The notes below the pieces were generated by a model, which worked only from the letters and a program-made list of their open reading frames with translations, searched no databases and was not told the origin of the DNA. 64,000 nucleotides of DNA from Solirhodobacter olei (lineage in GTDB: Bacteria; Pseudomonadota; Alphaproteobacteria; Rhodobacterales; Rhodobacteraceae), in NCBI RefSeq assembly GCF_004010155.1, contig NZ_RRYH01000002.1:248001-312000 (forward strand), in the 5' to 3' direction. A program made the position numbers and the translations under genes. This document shows positions 18,347 to 26,719 of the stretch, in pieces. Every line of letters starts with the position of its first letter. Position 1 is the first letter of the stretch.

Positions 18347-20182
18347 TCAGTTGGTCTTCCGGGTCAGGAAGAACATGTCGCGATTGTCGGGGAAGGCGAT
18401 GAAGCGTGGCAGCGGCACGCCGCCCTTGCCCTTCTTGTCGACCGCCGCCATGCCGGGGATCAGGTGCTCGATATGCACCTCGCCCGCATGGTGGACGTAG
18501 AGCGCCAGGTAGGTGTGCTCCAGCGCGTTCATGTCGAGCTGCATCGCGTAGGAGCAGCCATAGGCCTCGAAGCTCCGCGCCATGGCCGAGGGGGTGGCGG
18601 TGGAGAAATAGCCGTAGACAAGGTAGCGCGTCGTGGGCGTCACCTTCATGCAGGCGCCGCCGCGCAGCGTCCTGAGCTGCGCCTCGGCCGAGCCAGACCA
18701 GTTGCCCGCGGCCCAGTTCGTCACGAACTGCCCGGGCACGCCGCGGCCGGTGGCGGGGTCGGTCTCGAGGATCGGCACGCCGTTCTGGCGGGCATAGCGG
18801 ATCTTCGGCAGCATCGCGTTGTCCGCCGCGGTCCAGGTCTTCATCCCGATCGTGCCGTCGGCCAGCACGTAGATCGTCGAGAGCCCGGGCTGCAGCTTGG
18901 AGAGGATCACCCCCTCCTCGATGAAGCCGTAGTGCGAGCCGGCGTTGACCTCGGCCAGCGGGCCGCGGTGGAAGGCGCCGTGTTCACGCTTGTAGCCGCC
19001 GGTGAAGGTGGCGACCGCAAGCGGCGCGAGCTTGGGATCGATCATGCCAAGCCGGACCAGCGGCTTGGTGTTGCCGATCCCGTCCGGGCCGGGCAGGTCC
19101 GCGTTCTGCATGTTCGCCGGCGGGCGCGGCGACCAGTCGACGGCCGGATGCGCCGTGCCGACGGCATAGCCGATGTTGAATTTCGCCAGGTCGAAGGCGA
19201 CGAAATAGTCGATCGCCCGGGCCTCGACCTTGTCGAGCGGGTTGGTCTTGCCCGGACCGTGCAGGATCTCGGGCGCGATCAGCGCCGGCTCCATCGCGCT
19301 GGCGAAGACGCCGGGAAGATCGGTGACCGGGTACCAGGCGCCCAGCTCCATCCGCCCGCCGCTGGTGCCGGTGAGCACGAGGCCGGTGCGGCCCGCGATC
19401 GAGGGCGCGGAGGCGGATGCGGTCTCTACCGCCGCGTGGCCGGGGCCCGCGTCGGGGGCCGCGGCCGCATCGCCGGTGACCTTGCCGGTCTGGGCGAAGG
19501 CGTCCTGGTAGAAGTTGTCCTTGACGAAATTCACGATCGCGTCGCCGCCCCAGACGTTGTGGCGAAGGAAGTCAGTGACGCTTTCGAGGGTCGAGCTGGC
19601 GCCGACCGAGCGGTTGCGCAGGTAGAGCCGGCCGCCGCAGATCGGTGCGAAGGGCATGCCGGCGTCCTGCGCCTTTGACAGCTCGGACGGGTCGCCCGCC
19701 CAGGGCGTGCAACTGGTGGTGCTGCCGTCGGGGGCGGTGATCTGCAGCGCCGGTGCGTCGCCCCCCGAGAAGGCGACCTTCTGGCGGGCCGGGAACGGGT
19801 TTTCCAGGTGGTAGGCGGCTGGCGTGCCGCCATCCTTCGGCGTCACGCTGGCCAGGAACCATGCGTCTACGTTCGGGTTCAGCGAGACGAAGCGCAGCTT
19901 CGCGCCGGAGGCGAGCGTGGCGTCGCTTTCCTGCCGGTAGGGCTGCAGTTCGAGGACCGATTTCGGCTTCACCGCCTGGTATTCGGCCCATTGCTTCGCC
20001 AGCACGGCCGGATCGGCGCCCGGGGCGGGTGCCACGGCTGCGGATGCGGCAGCGCCGGGGGTGGCCGGGGCCGGGGCGGTGGCGGCCACCTGGCTGCCGG
20101 CCGACAGGGCCAGGGCCGGAGAGGCCGCCATCAGCGCAAGCGCCAGGGCGGCGCGGGTGGCGCGGCGCGGCGGCACGGACAT
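18347..20182 (-). CDS. Exported protein of unknown function
   Basis: Start at 20182 is chosen because it puts a signal peptide at the N-terminus (ALALALMAASPALALSA); the longer frame adds a basic non-signal tail. The product has 611 residues. An Ala/Pro-rich linker follows the signal, then a folded secreted domain with four or five scattered cysteines. The region around ATFTGGYKREHGAFHRG and VLADGTIGMKTW loosely recalls phosphodiester-glycosidase (NAGPA/DUF2233) proteins, but I cannot confirm it. It is alone in its transcript, bounded by a terminator downstream. I do not recognise the family. Confidence 0.75.
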   Translation of the reverse strand: MSVPPRRATRAALALALMAASPALALSAGSQVAATAPAPATPGAAASAAVAPAPGADPAVLAKQWAEYQAVKPKSVLELQPYRQESDATLASGAKLRFVSLNPNVDAWFLASVTPKDGGTPAAYHLENPFPARQKVAFSGGDAPALQITAPDGSTTSCTPWAGDPSELSKAQDAGMPFAPICGGRLYLRNRSVGASSTLESVTDFLRHNVWGGDAIVNFVKDNFYQDAFAQTGKVTGDAAAAPDAGPGHAAVETASASAPSIAGRTGLVLTGTSGGRMELGAWYPVTDLPGVFASAMEPALIAPEILHGPGKTNPLDKVEARAIDYFVAFDLAKFNIGYAVGTAHPAVDWSPRPPANMQNADLPGPDGIGNTKPLVRLGMIDPKLAPLAVATFTGGYKREHGAFHRGPLAEVNAGSHYGFIEEGVILSKLQPGLSTIYVLADGTIGMKTWTAADNAMLPKIRYARQNGVPILETDPATGRGVPGQFVTNWAAGNWSGSAEAQLRTLRGGACMKVTPTTRYLVYGYFSTATPSAMARSFEAYGCSYAMQLDMNALEHTYLALYVHHAGEVHIEHLIPGMAAVDKKGKGGVPLPRFIAFPDNRDMFFLTRKTN

Positions 20183-20354
20183 ACGGGGATGCAAGGCAGT
20201 ACGCTCCTGTGGTTCGGGCTCCCGGCTTCTGCCGGCCCCATTTCGCCGCATCGCGGCGCGCGAAGTTACCATATCAAACCTCGATCTGCCGCAAGCCCCC
20301 CGCGTGACTATTCACGGAACAGTGCGGCCAATCGGCGCTTATGCCGCGGCAATA

Positions 20355-20379
20355 GGCGTAAGTCCGCGCGGCGGACGCC
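20355..20379 (-). terminator. Hairpin downstream of the PHP gene
   Basis: GTCCGC (20362-20367) and GCGGAC (20371-20376) form a tight stem with a 3-nt loop, with an alternative outer GGCGT/ACGCC pairing. It lies about 15-35 bases past the PHP-gene stop. No T run, so only a tentative terminator. Confidence 0.35.
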
Positions 20380-20391
20380 CGGCGGGCGGGA

Positions 20392-21327
20392 TCAGCGCCA
20401 GTAAGGGTTCGACCAGGCGCGCCGGCCGGCATGGTCGATCACCGTGACGCGGAGCCATTTCGACTTCGCGAAACGGTCGAGCGGCACCCGCGCCCGGGTC
20501 AGCGACTGGCCATGCACCGCCGTCGCCGCCTGCCCGTGGCCCTGCACGATGACCGAGCGGACGGAGGAGCAGTCGACCTCCACCGCCTTCTCGCCGATCG
20601 AGACGCCGCGGATCTCCGGTCCCTGCGAGGAATAGAAATGCCCCGCCTTGAGCGCGGCAAGCAGCGCCTCGGGCGTGTTCTCCTCTGCCTTCACCATGAC
20701 CCAGCCGCCGAAGTGGTCGGGCTCGGAGAAATGCGCGTCGTCGGTCGCAACCATGGTCAGGCTGCGCCCCTCGGACAGGAGCAGGTCGGCAATGGCGAAG
20801 CCGTCGGGCCGGTCGCAGCCCTCGGCGCAGCCGTGGTTGTAGATCTCCACCGCATGGGCGGCCTCGATCGAGCGGGCGTCGGCCAGCGTCAGGCCGGACC
20901 ATTGCGGGTGCGCAATCGCGACGAAGGCGCCGGCGTCGACGGCGCGCTTCGCGATCTCCGGCCCGGTCTCGGCGCCCTCGACGGGGAAGAAATTCGGCGC
21001 GTTGGCGGGGGCGAAATCCTCCGGCAGGCCGACGGCCAGAATGTGCCAGAGCGAGCCGTTCGAGGTCGGGCCGGAATGGAGCTCGGCCCCGAGGATGGTG
21101 GTGAAGCCGGCCTCGCGGAAGGGCTTGGTGTCGGCGATCGGGTAGTTGAAGAGGCCGATGAAATGGTCGGTCAGCGCCAGGAAGTCATAGCCCTCGGCGC
21201 GGTAGCGGCGGCAGACCTCCTCCGGCTCCAGCACCCCGTCGGAGAGGGTGGAGTGGGTGTGCAGGTTGCCGCGCCAGAAGCGGCCGGGGGCGGTGAAGGC
21301 ATCGGTGGCGGGCGAGGTGGTGGTCAT
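20392..21327 (-). CDS. PHP-domain metallohydrolase (CehA/McbA-like)
   Basis: About 311 residues from the ATG at 21327, which has AGGAC upstream; an ATG at 21348 adds seven residues. The N-terminus carries the PHP metal motif GNLHTHSTLSDG (His23, His25) and then ALTDHF; AHPQW and TDDAHFS supply further metal-binding His/Asp residues. PHP proteins are trinuclear-metal phosphoesterases or hydrolases, and the CehA/McbA branch includes carbaryl hydrolase. No signal peptide is seen. It stands alone between the exported protein and the DUF1045 gene. Substrate unknown. Confidence 0.82.
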   Translation of the reverse strand: MTTTSPATDAFTAPGRFWRGNLHTHSTLSDGVLEPEEVCRRYRAEGYDFLALTDHFIGLFNYPIADTKPFREAGFTTILGAELHSGPTSNGSLWHILAVGLPEDFAPANAPNFFPVEGAETGPEIAKRAVDAGAFVAIAHPQWSGLTLADARSIEAAHAVEIYNHGCAEGCDRPDGFAIADLLLSEGRSLTMVATDDAHFSEPDHFGGWVMVKAEENTPEALLAALKAGHFYSSQGPEIRGVSIGEKAVEVDCSSVRSVIVQGHGQAATAVHGQSLTRARVPLDRFAKSKWLRVTVIDHAGRRAWSNPYWR

Positions 21328-21555
21328 GGGGGTCGTCCTGTTCGGCATAAGGCTCGGTCGCCGGGGGCCCTTCGGGGCGGACGGCGGGCGTTTTCGCCGA
21401 CAGGCTCACCACGGATCAGCGCGGCGCGCAAGCCCCGGCCCGTGGCGGGGACGGTTCCCCCGTGCGGTGGCGGCGGAGGGCCGCGCGGGCCCGGCTTGGT
21501 CTTCGTCCCCGGGCTGGGCTATCCTGCGCCTCCGGGCCGAGGGGAGAGGGCGCGC

Positions 21556-22248
21556 ATGGTGGGATATCGACGCTACGCGGTCTATGCCGCGCCCGAGGGC
21601 GCGCTGGGGGCGTTCGGCGCCGCATGGCTGGGCTGGGACGCCACGCGCGGCGCGGCGGCGGAGGCGCGGGAGGTGGTGCCCGGCCTGCCCTGCCCGGCCG
21701 AGGAGCTGGTGGCGGGGCCGGACCGCTACGGCTTTCACGCCACGATCAAGGCGCCGTTCCGGCTGGATGCGGGGCGGGATGCGGATGCGCTCGACCGGGC
21801 GCTGGCGGCCTTCGCGGCCGCGCAGGCGCCGGTTGCGCTGGAGGGGCTGCGGCTGGCGCGGCTCGGCGCCTTCGTCGCGCTGGTGGCGGAGGGGGAGACG
21901 GCCGCGCTCGACCGGCTGGCCGCAGAGACCGTGCGCGAACTCGACGGCTTCCGCGCCCCGCTGCAGCCCGAGGAGGTCGCGCGGCGGCGCCCGGAGCGGC
22001 TGAGCCCGCGGCAGAAGGCACTGCTGGACCGCTGGGGCTATCCTTTCGTGATGGAGGAGTTCCGCTTCCACCTGACGCTGACCGCGCGGCTGCCGCCCGG
22101 GCAGGCGGAGGCGGTGGAGGCGGCGCTGGCGCCCCGGCTGGCACCGGTGCTGCCGCGGCCCTTCCCGATCTCCTCTCTCTGCCTTTTCGGCGAGGCGGCG
22201 GACGGCTACTTCCGGCTTCTGCGGCGCTATCCGCTGGCGGGCGGGTGA
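21556..22248 (+). CDS. DUF1045 protein, 2H phosphoesterase-like (phosphonate-operon type)
   Basis: A 230-residue protein with two H-x-T motifs, His61-Ala-Thr63 (YGFHATIKAPF) and His172-Leu-Thr174 (FRFHLTLTARL), the hallmark of the 2H phosphodiesterase fold. This family is known from C-P lyase operons, next to phnM/phnN. Here its only phosphonate-type neighbour is the PhnM-like gene 115 bp downstream; no phnG-L genes are present. I chose the ATG at 21556 since the longer frame is a shadow of the PHP gene. The known co-occurrence suggests cyclic ribose phosphate chemistry. Confidence 0.78.
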   Translation: MVGYRRYAVYAAPEGALGAFGAAWLGWDATRGAAAEAREVVPGLPCPAEELVAGPDRYGFHATIKAPFRLDAGRDADALDRALAAFAAAQAPVALEGLRLARLGAFVALVAEGETAALDRLAAETVRELDGFRAPLQPEEVARRRPERLSPRQKALLDRWGYPFVMEEFRFHLTLTARLPPGQAEAVEAALAPRLAPVLPRPFPISSLCLFGEAADGYFRLLRRYPLAGG

Positions 22249-22321
22249 GCCGCGGGCGCGCGCATCAGCATTTCCCCGTTCGCGCCTGATTTCCTTGTCA
22301 TAACGACGATACAGATTCGGG

Positions 22322-22330
22322 TTATCCACA
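22322..22330 (+). promoter_or_regulatory. Perfect DnaA box
   Basis: TTATCCACA matches the strongest DnaA-box consensus and lies 34 bp upstream of the PhnM-like start. It is a single copy, with no AT-rich unwinding element or DnaA-box cluster nearby, so it is not an origin. It may be a titration or regulatory site, or chance. Confidence 0.35.
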
Positions 22331-22363
22331 GGGGAGATCCACCCTCTGTTCCCTGGTTTCCCG

Positions 22364-23509
22364 ATGGTCTACCTGCCCCCCCTGCGCCTGACTGGCGCGA
22401 CGATCCTGCGCGATGGCGAGATGCAGCGCCGCTCTCTCGGGCTGGCCGACGGGCGGATCGCGCCCGGGCCGTTTCCGGAGGTCGACCTCGGCGGCTTCCT
22501 CCTGATGCCGGGGATCGTCGATCTCTGCTTCGACGCACCCGCCGGGGGCAGCGCGGCGCTGTCCCGGGCGCTGCAGGCGGCCGGGCGGACCGCGGCCGCG
22601 GCCGGGATCACCACCGGCTTTCTTGCCCAGGGCTGGAGCTGGGAGGGCGGCCCCCGGGCGCCCGCCCGCGCGGCGGCGGTGGGGGCCGAGCTGGCCCGGA
22701 CGCGACAGAGCCTGGCGGCCGACCTGCGGCTGCGGCTTGATTGCGAGACCCATCTGACCGACAGCGGCGCGGCGCTTCTGTCCATGATCGAGGCGGCGGG
22801 CGGCGGCTATGTCGTCTTCCGCGACACGGCGGAGCGGGCGGAGGAGGCCTGGCACGCCGATCCCGCGGGCTTCGCTCTGCGTGCCTGGGCGGCGGGGCGG
22901 ACGCCGGAGGAGCATCTGGCGGCGGCGGCAGCGGCCCGGGGACGCGCACGCGAGGTGCCGCGCCATCTCTGCCGGCTGGCCGAGGCGTTCGACCGGCTGG
23001 GCCTGGTCTACGGCAGCCACGGCGATGCCGATGGCGAGACCCGCGAAGGCTTCGCCATGATCGGCGCGCGGGTGGCCGACTGCCCGGCGACGCGCAAGGC
23101 CGCCGCTGCCGCCCATGCGATGATGAACCCGGTGCTGCTGCCCGCGGACGGCATCGCCGGGCCGGGCGAATGCCCCCGGCGTGACCTGATCCGTCAGGGG
23201 CTCTGCGATGCGCTGGTCTCGGCCGGGCGGCCCGGGGCGCTGGCGGAGGCGGCCTTTGCGCTGGTCGAGCAGGGGATCCTCACCCTGCCCCGCGCCTGGG
23301 CGCTGATCTCCGCCCGGCCGGCAGAGATCCTGCGGATGCCGGACCGCGGCGCGCTGACGCCCGGTTTGCGCTCCGATGTCGTCGCGGTGAATGCCGAGAG
23401 CCGCGCGGTGGAGGCAGTGATCGCGGGCGGACGGCTGACCCATCTGGCGGGAGAGGCGGCGCGGCGGTTCCAGAACCAGCCGCGCGCGCTGGCGGTGGCG
23501 GCCGAATAG
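22364..23509 (+). CDS. PhnM-like amidohydrolase with decayed metal site
   Basis: A full-length (381 residues) relative of PhnM, the diphosphatase that acts on alpha-D-ribose 1-methylphosphonate 5-triphosphate. The scaffold is conserved (LLMPGIVDL, AAGITTGF, ASH-like YGSHGDAD, RGALTPGLRSDVVAVN). Compared with E. coli PhnM, the first metal motif HTD is CFD, the LMDHSPG histidine is absent (VFRDTAER), and the SHSGN and late SSDYYP motifs are lost. It is probably not an active zinc hydrolase of the usual kind. Context with DUF1045 supports a common, altered function. It ends 1 bp from a convergent gene. Confidence 0.75.
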   Translation: MVYLPPLRLTGATILRDGEMQRRSLGLADGRIAPGPFPEVDLGGFLLMPGIVDLCFDAPAGGSAALSRALQAAGRTAAAAGITTGFLAQGWSWEGGPRAPARAAAVGAELARTRQSLAADLRLRLDCETHLTDSGAALLSMIEAAGGGYVVFRDTAERAEEAWHADPAGFALRAWAAGRTPEEHLAAAAAARGRAREVPRHLCRLAEAFDRLGLVYGSHGDADGETREGFAMIGARVADCPATRKAAAAAHAMMNPVLLPADGIAGPGECPRRDLIRQGLCDALVSAGRPGALAEAAFALVEQGILTLPRAWALISARPAEILRMPDRGALTPGLRSDVVAVNAESRAVEAVIAGGRLTHLAGEAARRFQNQPRALAVAAE

Positions 23510-23510
23510 A

Positions 23511-23966
23511 TCAGGCCGCGGCCCGGGCGACCGGGTGGATCGCCTGGAACGGCACGCTGAGCCGGTTCCAGACATTGATCATCCCGATCGCCACGGTGAG
23601 GCGGGTCAGATCGGTCTCGGAAAACTCGAAGCGCGTGGCGCGGAAGAGATCCTCGCTCACCCCGGCCTGGGACAGTCGGGTGACGGCTTCGGTCCATTCC
23701 AGCGCCGCTCGCTCTCGGGCGGTGAAGAGCGGCGATTCGCGCCAGGCGGCGACGAGGTAGAGGCGCTGCTCGCTCTCGCCATCGGCGCGGGCCTCGCGGC
23801 TGTGCATCTCGACGCAATAGGAGCAGCCGTTGATCTGCGAGGCGCGGAGCTTGACGAGATGCAGCAGGCTGCGCTCCAGCCCGCAGGCCTCGACGGCCTG
23901 GTTGAGGGCGGCCACCTGCTTCAGCAGATCGGGGGCAGCGGCGAAGAAATTGAGCCTCGGTTCCAT
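23511..23966 (-). CDS. Carboxymuconolactone decarboxylase/AhpD-like protein
   Basis: A 151-residue all-helical protein with the AhpD redox motif NGCSYCVEMH: Cys48 and Cys51 followed by His55. Such proteins are peroxidase or disulfide-reductase-like. It lies 50 bp downstream of an Rrf2-family regulator on the same strand, a pairing seen often and consistent with redox-responsive control. True decarboxylase activity is unlikely. Confidence 0.87.
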   Translation of the reverse strand: MEPRLNFFAAAPDLLKQVAALNQAVEACGLERSLLHLVKLRASQINGCSYCVEMHSREARADGESEQRLYLVAAWRESPLFTARERAALEWTEAVTRLSQAGVSEDLFRATRFEFSETDLTRLTVAIGMINVWNRLSVPFQAIHPVARAAA

Positions 23967-24016
23967 CTTGGGGTCCTTTCGGGGAGAGTGAGGGGTTGGG
24001 AGAGTGTGAGAGGCGA

Positions 24017-24514
24017 TCAGGCCGCGCCGCGCCGGTTGGCGGCGACAAAGGCCGCGCCGCGAGCGATGGAGCGTTGATCGGATTCGGCGAGAAAGCCGGT
24101 GACGATTTCGGCCAACGTGACCTCGGCCAGGGCGGCGCGATAAGCGCGCTCGGCCTTAAGCATGGCGCGGTTGATGCCGCAGGCCTGCCGGAAACACTCC
24201 GCCGGCAGGGCGCCGGGGCCGCGCTGGCGGATTTCGCCGCAGCGGAAGGCGGGCTCGGCCCCCTCGACGGCCAGAACGATGTCGAGCAGCGTGACCGCAT
24301 CGGCCGGACGGGCCAGCCGGTAGCCGCCCGCGGGGCCCGGGACGGAGGCAAGGATCCCTGCCCCCACCATCGCCTGCAGATGCTTCACGAGGTAGCTGGG
24401 CTTGAGGCCGTGATACTCGGCCAGCGCCTGCGCCGGCAGCACCGCCGTGCCCTCCAGCCCCACCATCATCGCGGCGCAATGCACCGCCGCTTCCACGCCA
24501 TCGCCGAGTTTCAT
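24017..24514 (-). CDS. Rrf2-family transcriptional regulator
   Basis: A 165-residue protein with an N-terminal winged helix (about 1-75, GLKPSYLVKHLQAMVGAG and the wing GPAGGYRLARP). Three cysteines lie in the sensor loop (FRCGEIRQ and ECFRQACGIN), spaced C-x16-C-x4-C. This is longer than the tight spacing of IscR or NsrR. It could bind a cluster or sense thiol oxidation. It probably controls itself and the AhpD-like gene downstream. Confidence 0.88.
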   Translation of the reverse strand: MKLGDGVEAAVHCAAMMVGLEGTAVLPAQALAEYHGLKPSYLVKHLQAMVGAGILASVPGPAGGYRLARPADAVTLLDIVLAVEGAEPAFRCGEIRQRGPGALPAECFRQACGINRAMLKAERAYRAALAEVTLAEIVTGFLAESDQRSIARGAAFVAANRRGAA

Positions 24515-24536
24515 GCGCGCCTCCGATTCTGTCTAC

Positions 24537-24561
24537 TTTTTATCCTGGATCTTTTTTATCC
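24537..24561 (-). promoter_or_regulatory. Candidate Rrf2 operator; remainder of the gap to 24797 has only hairpins
   Basis: The sequence TTTTTATCC occurs twice (24537-24545 and 24553-24561), 16 bp apart, 20-50 bp upstream of the Rrf2 start. Read on the coding strand it is GGATAAAAA twice, with GGAT...ATCC dyads, like known Rrf2-family sites. The rest of the 283-bp gap holds an 8-bp stem (24597-24604 with 24619-24626) and a second imperfect hairpin near 24646-24673, and no gene that I can see. Confidence 0.45.
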
Positions 24562-24797
24562 GCAATAGGCACGAACCCCGGAGCGCGCAAACGAAACGGG
24601 CGGGCCCCGGAACCGGAACCCGCCCGCACTCGTGCTGAAAACAATGTCCTCAGGCCTCCAAGCCGTCAGGACGCTAGTATCCTGGCCCAACTCCGCGACG
24701 GGAACGCGACCGTGACGGGAAGAATTCGTGACAAACGGGTGTTTCTTCCGGGGCGGTCGCGCCTCGCGAGCGGGGCTCATACCAAGTCTGGCCCGGG

Positions 24798-25904
24798 TCA
24801 GCCCGGGGCGTAGCCCTCCTCGGCCAGAACGATCGCGCGGCCGGTGGCGGCGGATTTCTGTGCCGCCATGCCCATCGCGACAGCCCACCAGCCGTCGGTC
24901 AGCGTCACCTCGGGCGCGCCGCAGCCGTGCAGGACGCCGTGGAAGCCGCGGTGCTGGTAGAAGGTGGAGCCGTTGTGGTCGCCTGCCGCCAGTAGCGCGG
25001 GGTCGACCGGGATCTCTACCGCCTTCGGGCCCTTCGGGTCGCGCGGGCTGACGATCAGCTGCGGCACCGGCGGCGCGCCGAGACGGTCCGGCCAGAACCG
25101 CCCCGGCCCGGGCACCAGCGCCTCGATCTTGCCCTTGGGGCCGACGGCCGAGATCTCTTCCTGATAGCGCGCGCCTTCGGCGAACATGCAAAGCTCCAGC
25201 ATCGCGCGCGCGCCCGAGGCGAAATCGACGATGACATAGGCATTGTCCCAGATATCGGGGATACGGCCTCCATAGGTCTCGTCGAGATGGTTCACCGCCT
25301 GCCCGCCAGAGGCCATGACGCGGACCGGGTCCGACCCCAGCGCGCGGCGCATCAGGTCGAAGAAATGGCAGCATTTCTCGACCAGCGTGCCGCCCGTGTT
25401 GGCGTTGAAGCGGTTCCAGTCGCCGACCTTCTCGAGGAACGGGAAGCGGTGCTCGCGGATCGTCAGCATGCGGATGCCGCCGGTCGCTGCCTCGGCTTCG
25501 GACAGCAGGGCCGCGACGGGGGGCATGTAGCGGTATTCCATCGCCACCCAGATCGGCGCCGGATAGGCCGCGCGCAGGGCCGCGACGCGGGGCGCGTCGC
25601 CCGGGTCGGTGAACAGCGGCTTTTCGCAGAGAACCGGCAGCGGGCGGATTCGGGCGATCTCCTCCAGCTGGCCAAGATGCATGTGGTTGGGGCTGACGAT
25701 CACCAGCGCGTCGAGCTCGGGCCGCGCCAGCAGCTCGCCCACCGAATCCACCATCCGCGCCTCCGGCGCCCGCGCGGCAGCCTTCGCCCGCATGGCCGCG
25801 TCCGGCTCGTAGATCGCGGTGACCCGCGTGTCCGGCAGCAGCGCGATATTGGCCAGATGCTCCTGCCCCATCATCCCGCAGCCGATCAGCCCGTAGTTCA
25901 GCAT
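24798..25904 (-). CDS. Gfo/Idh/MocA family protein beside a sulfonate-type monooxygenase
   Basis: A 368-residue protein with Rossmann start YGLIGCGMMGQEHL and Lys95 in LCEKPLF. The substrate domain carries GGTLVEKCCHFFDLM. It follows the UTRA regulator gene by 12 bp and is divergent from a flavin monooxygenase/reductase pair. Two readings fit: an ordinary NAD(P) sugar dehydrogenase, or one of the NAD-dependent glycosidases of this fold (GH188 sulfoquinovosidases are a known example). The sulfonate-monooxygenase context favours testing the second. Fold is sure, reaction is not. Confidence 0.83.
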   Translation of the reverse strand: MLNYGLIGCGMMGQEHLANIALLPDTRVTAIYEPDAAMRAKAAARAPEARMVDSVGELLARPELDALVIVSPNHMHLGQLEEIARIRPLPVLCEKPLFTDPGDAPRVAALRAAYPAPIWVAMEYRYMPPVAALLSEAEAATGGIRMLTIREHRFPFLEKVGDWNRFNANTGGTLVEKCCHFFDLMRRALGSDPVRVMASGGQAVNHLDETYGGRIPDIWDNAYVIVDFASGARAMLELCMFAEGARYQEEISAVGPKGKIEALVPGPGRFWPDRLGAPPVPQLIVSPRDPKGPKAVEIPVDPALLAAGDHNGSTFYQHRGFHGVLHGCGAPEVTLTDGWWAVAMGMAAQKSAATGRAIVLAEEGYAPG

Positions 25905-25916
25905 GTCCGTTCGTCC

Positions 25917-26618
25917 CTATTTCAACCGCGCCACGTAGCGCGCCTTTTCCCAATCGAACCAGCTTCGCGAGACTTCCGCCACGCGGCCGTCCTGCGCCCG
26001 GCTCTGCCGCTCGATCACCGGGGCGGCGGCGCCGGGGCGCGGCCCAAAGGCCGCTGGCGCCCAGTCAGGCACCTCGCCCAGGCCGATCCGGTCCTCGGCC
26101 CGCTGCACCCAGAGGCCGAGGGTCCGGCGGTAGTAGAGGTAGAGCGATTCAGAAAGCTCCTCGGCCGTGATCCGCGTGGCGTAGGAGGCGTCGAGCCAGA
26201 TCTCCTCCACCGCGGCGGGCTCTCCGGAAAGGCGGCGAAGCCGGCGGATGCGATGCGCCTCGGGCGAGGTTCCGAAGGCCGGCAGGTCGGCGGGCTTCTC
26301 CATCCGGGTGACAGAGAGGACCTCTGCCGTGGGCAGCCCCCCGCCCTCGGGCCGCTCCAGCCGGAAGAAGGCATAGAGGCTGTCGACATCGGCCTTTGCG
26401 CGGATGTAGTTGCCGGAGCCCTGCACCCGCTCGAGGATGCCCTTCTCCTCGAGATCCGCCAGGGCCTTGCGCAGCGTGCCGACGGCGATGCCCAGCTCCG
26501 CCGCCATCTCGCGCTCGGGGGCGAGCTTCATGCCGTCGGCCAGCCGCCCCGAGGCGACATCGCGCACGATCAGCTCGCTGATCTGCTGGTAGATCGGAAG
26601 GGATCCGGTGCGGGGCAT
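25917..26618 (-). CDS. GntR-family regulator, HutC/UTRA subfamily
   Basis: A 233-residue protein with a GntR winged helix (about 8-75: LPIYQQISELIVRDV, APEREMAAELGIAVGTLRKAL) and a C-terminal UTRA effector domain (about 90-230). UTRA domains bind sugars, amino sugars or sugar phosphates. Its gene is first in a two-gene leftward unit and divergent from the monooxygenase, so it probably regulates both directions. Confidence 0.9.
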   Translation of the reverse strand: MPRTGSLPIYQQISELIVRDVASGRLADGMKLAPEREMAAELGIAVGTLRKALADLEEKGILERVQGSGNYIRAKADVDSLYAFFRLERPEGGGLPTAEVLSVTRMEKPADLPAFGTSPEAHRIRRLRRLSGEPAAVEEIWLDASYATRITAEELSESLYLYYRRTLGLWVQRAEDRIGLGEVPDWAPAAFGPRPGAAAPVIERQSRAQDGRVAEVSRSWFDWEKARYVARLK

Positions 26619-26655
26619 GGGGGTCCGAAAGCGGGGTGAAAGCGGGGCGGCGATA

Positions 26656-26672
26656 ATTGATACACTATTGAT
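26656..26672. promoter_or_regulatory. Divergent promoter gap with direct repeat ATTGAT
   Basis: In the 101-bp gap between the UTRA regulator and the monooxygenase, ATTGAT occurs at 26656-26661 and 26667-26672, exactly 11 bp apart, in an AT-rich patch about 50 bp before the monooxygenase start. It is a candidate regulator or promoter site. Confidence 0.35.
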
Positions 26673-26719
26673 CTACATTTTCCAGCCTGCTACGCAAGTG
26701 AAAATTCTGGGAGGAATCG

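Noticed and set aside
22322-22330. DnaA box as a replication origin
   Set aside because: Single box, no AT-rich element, no dnaA, dnaN, parAB or repABC nearby.
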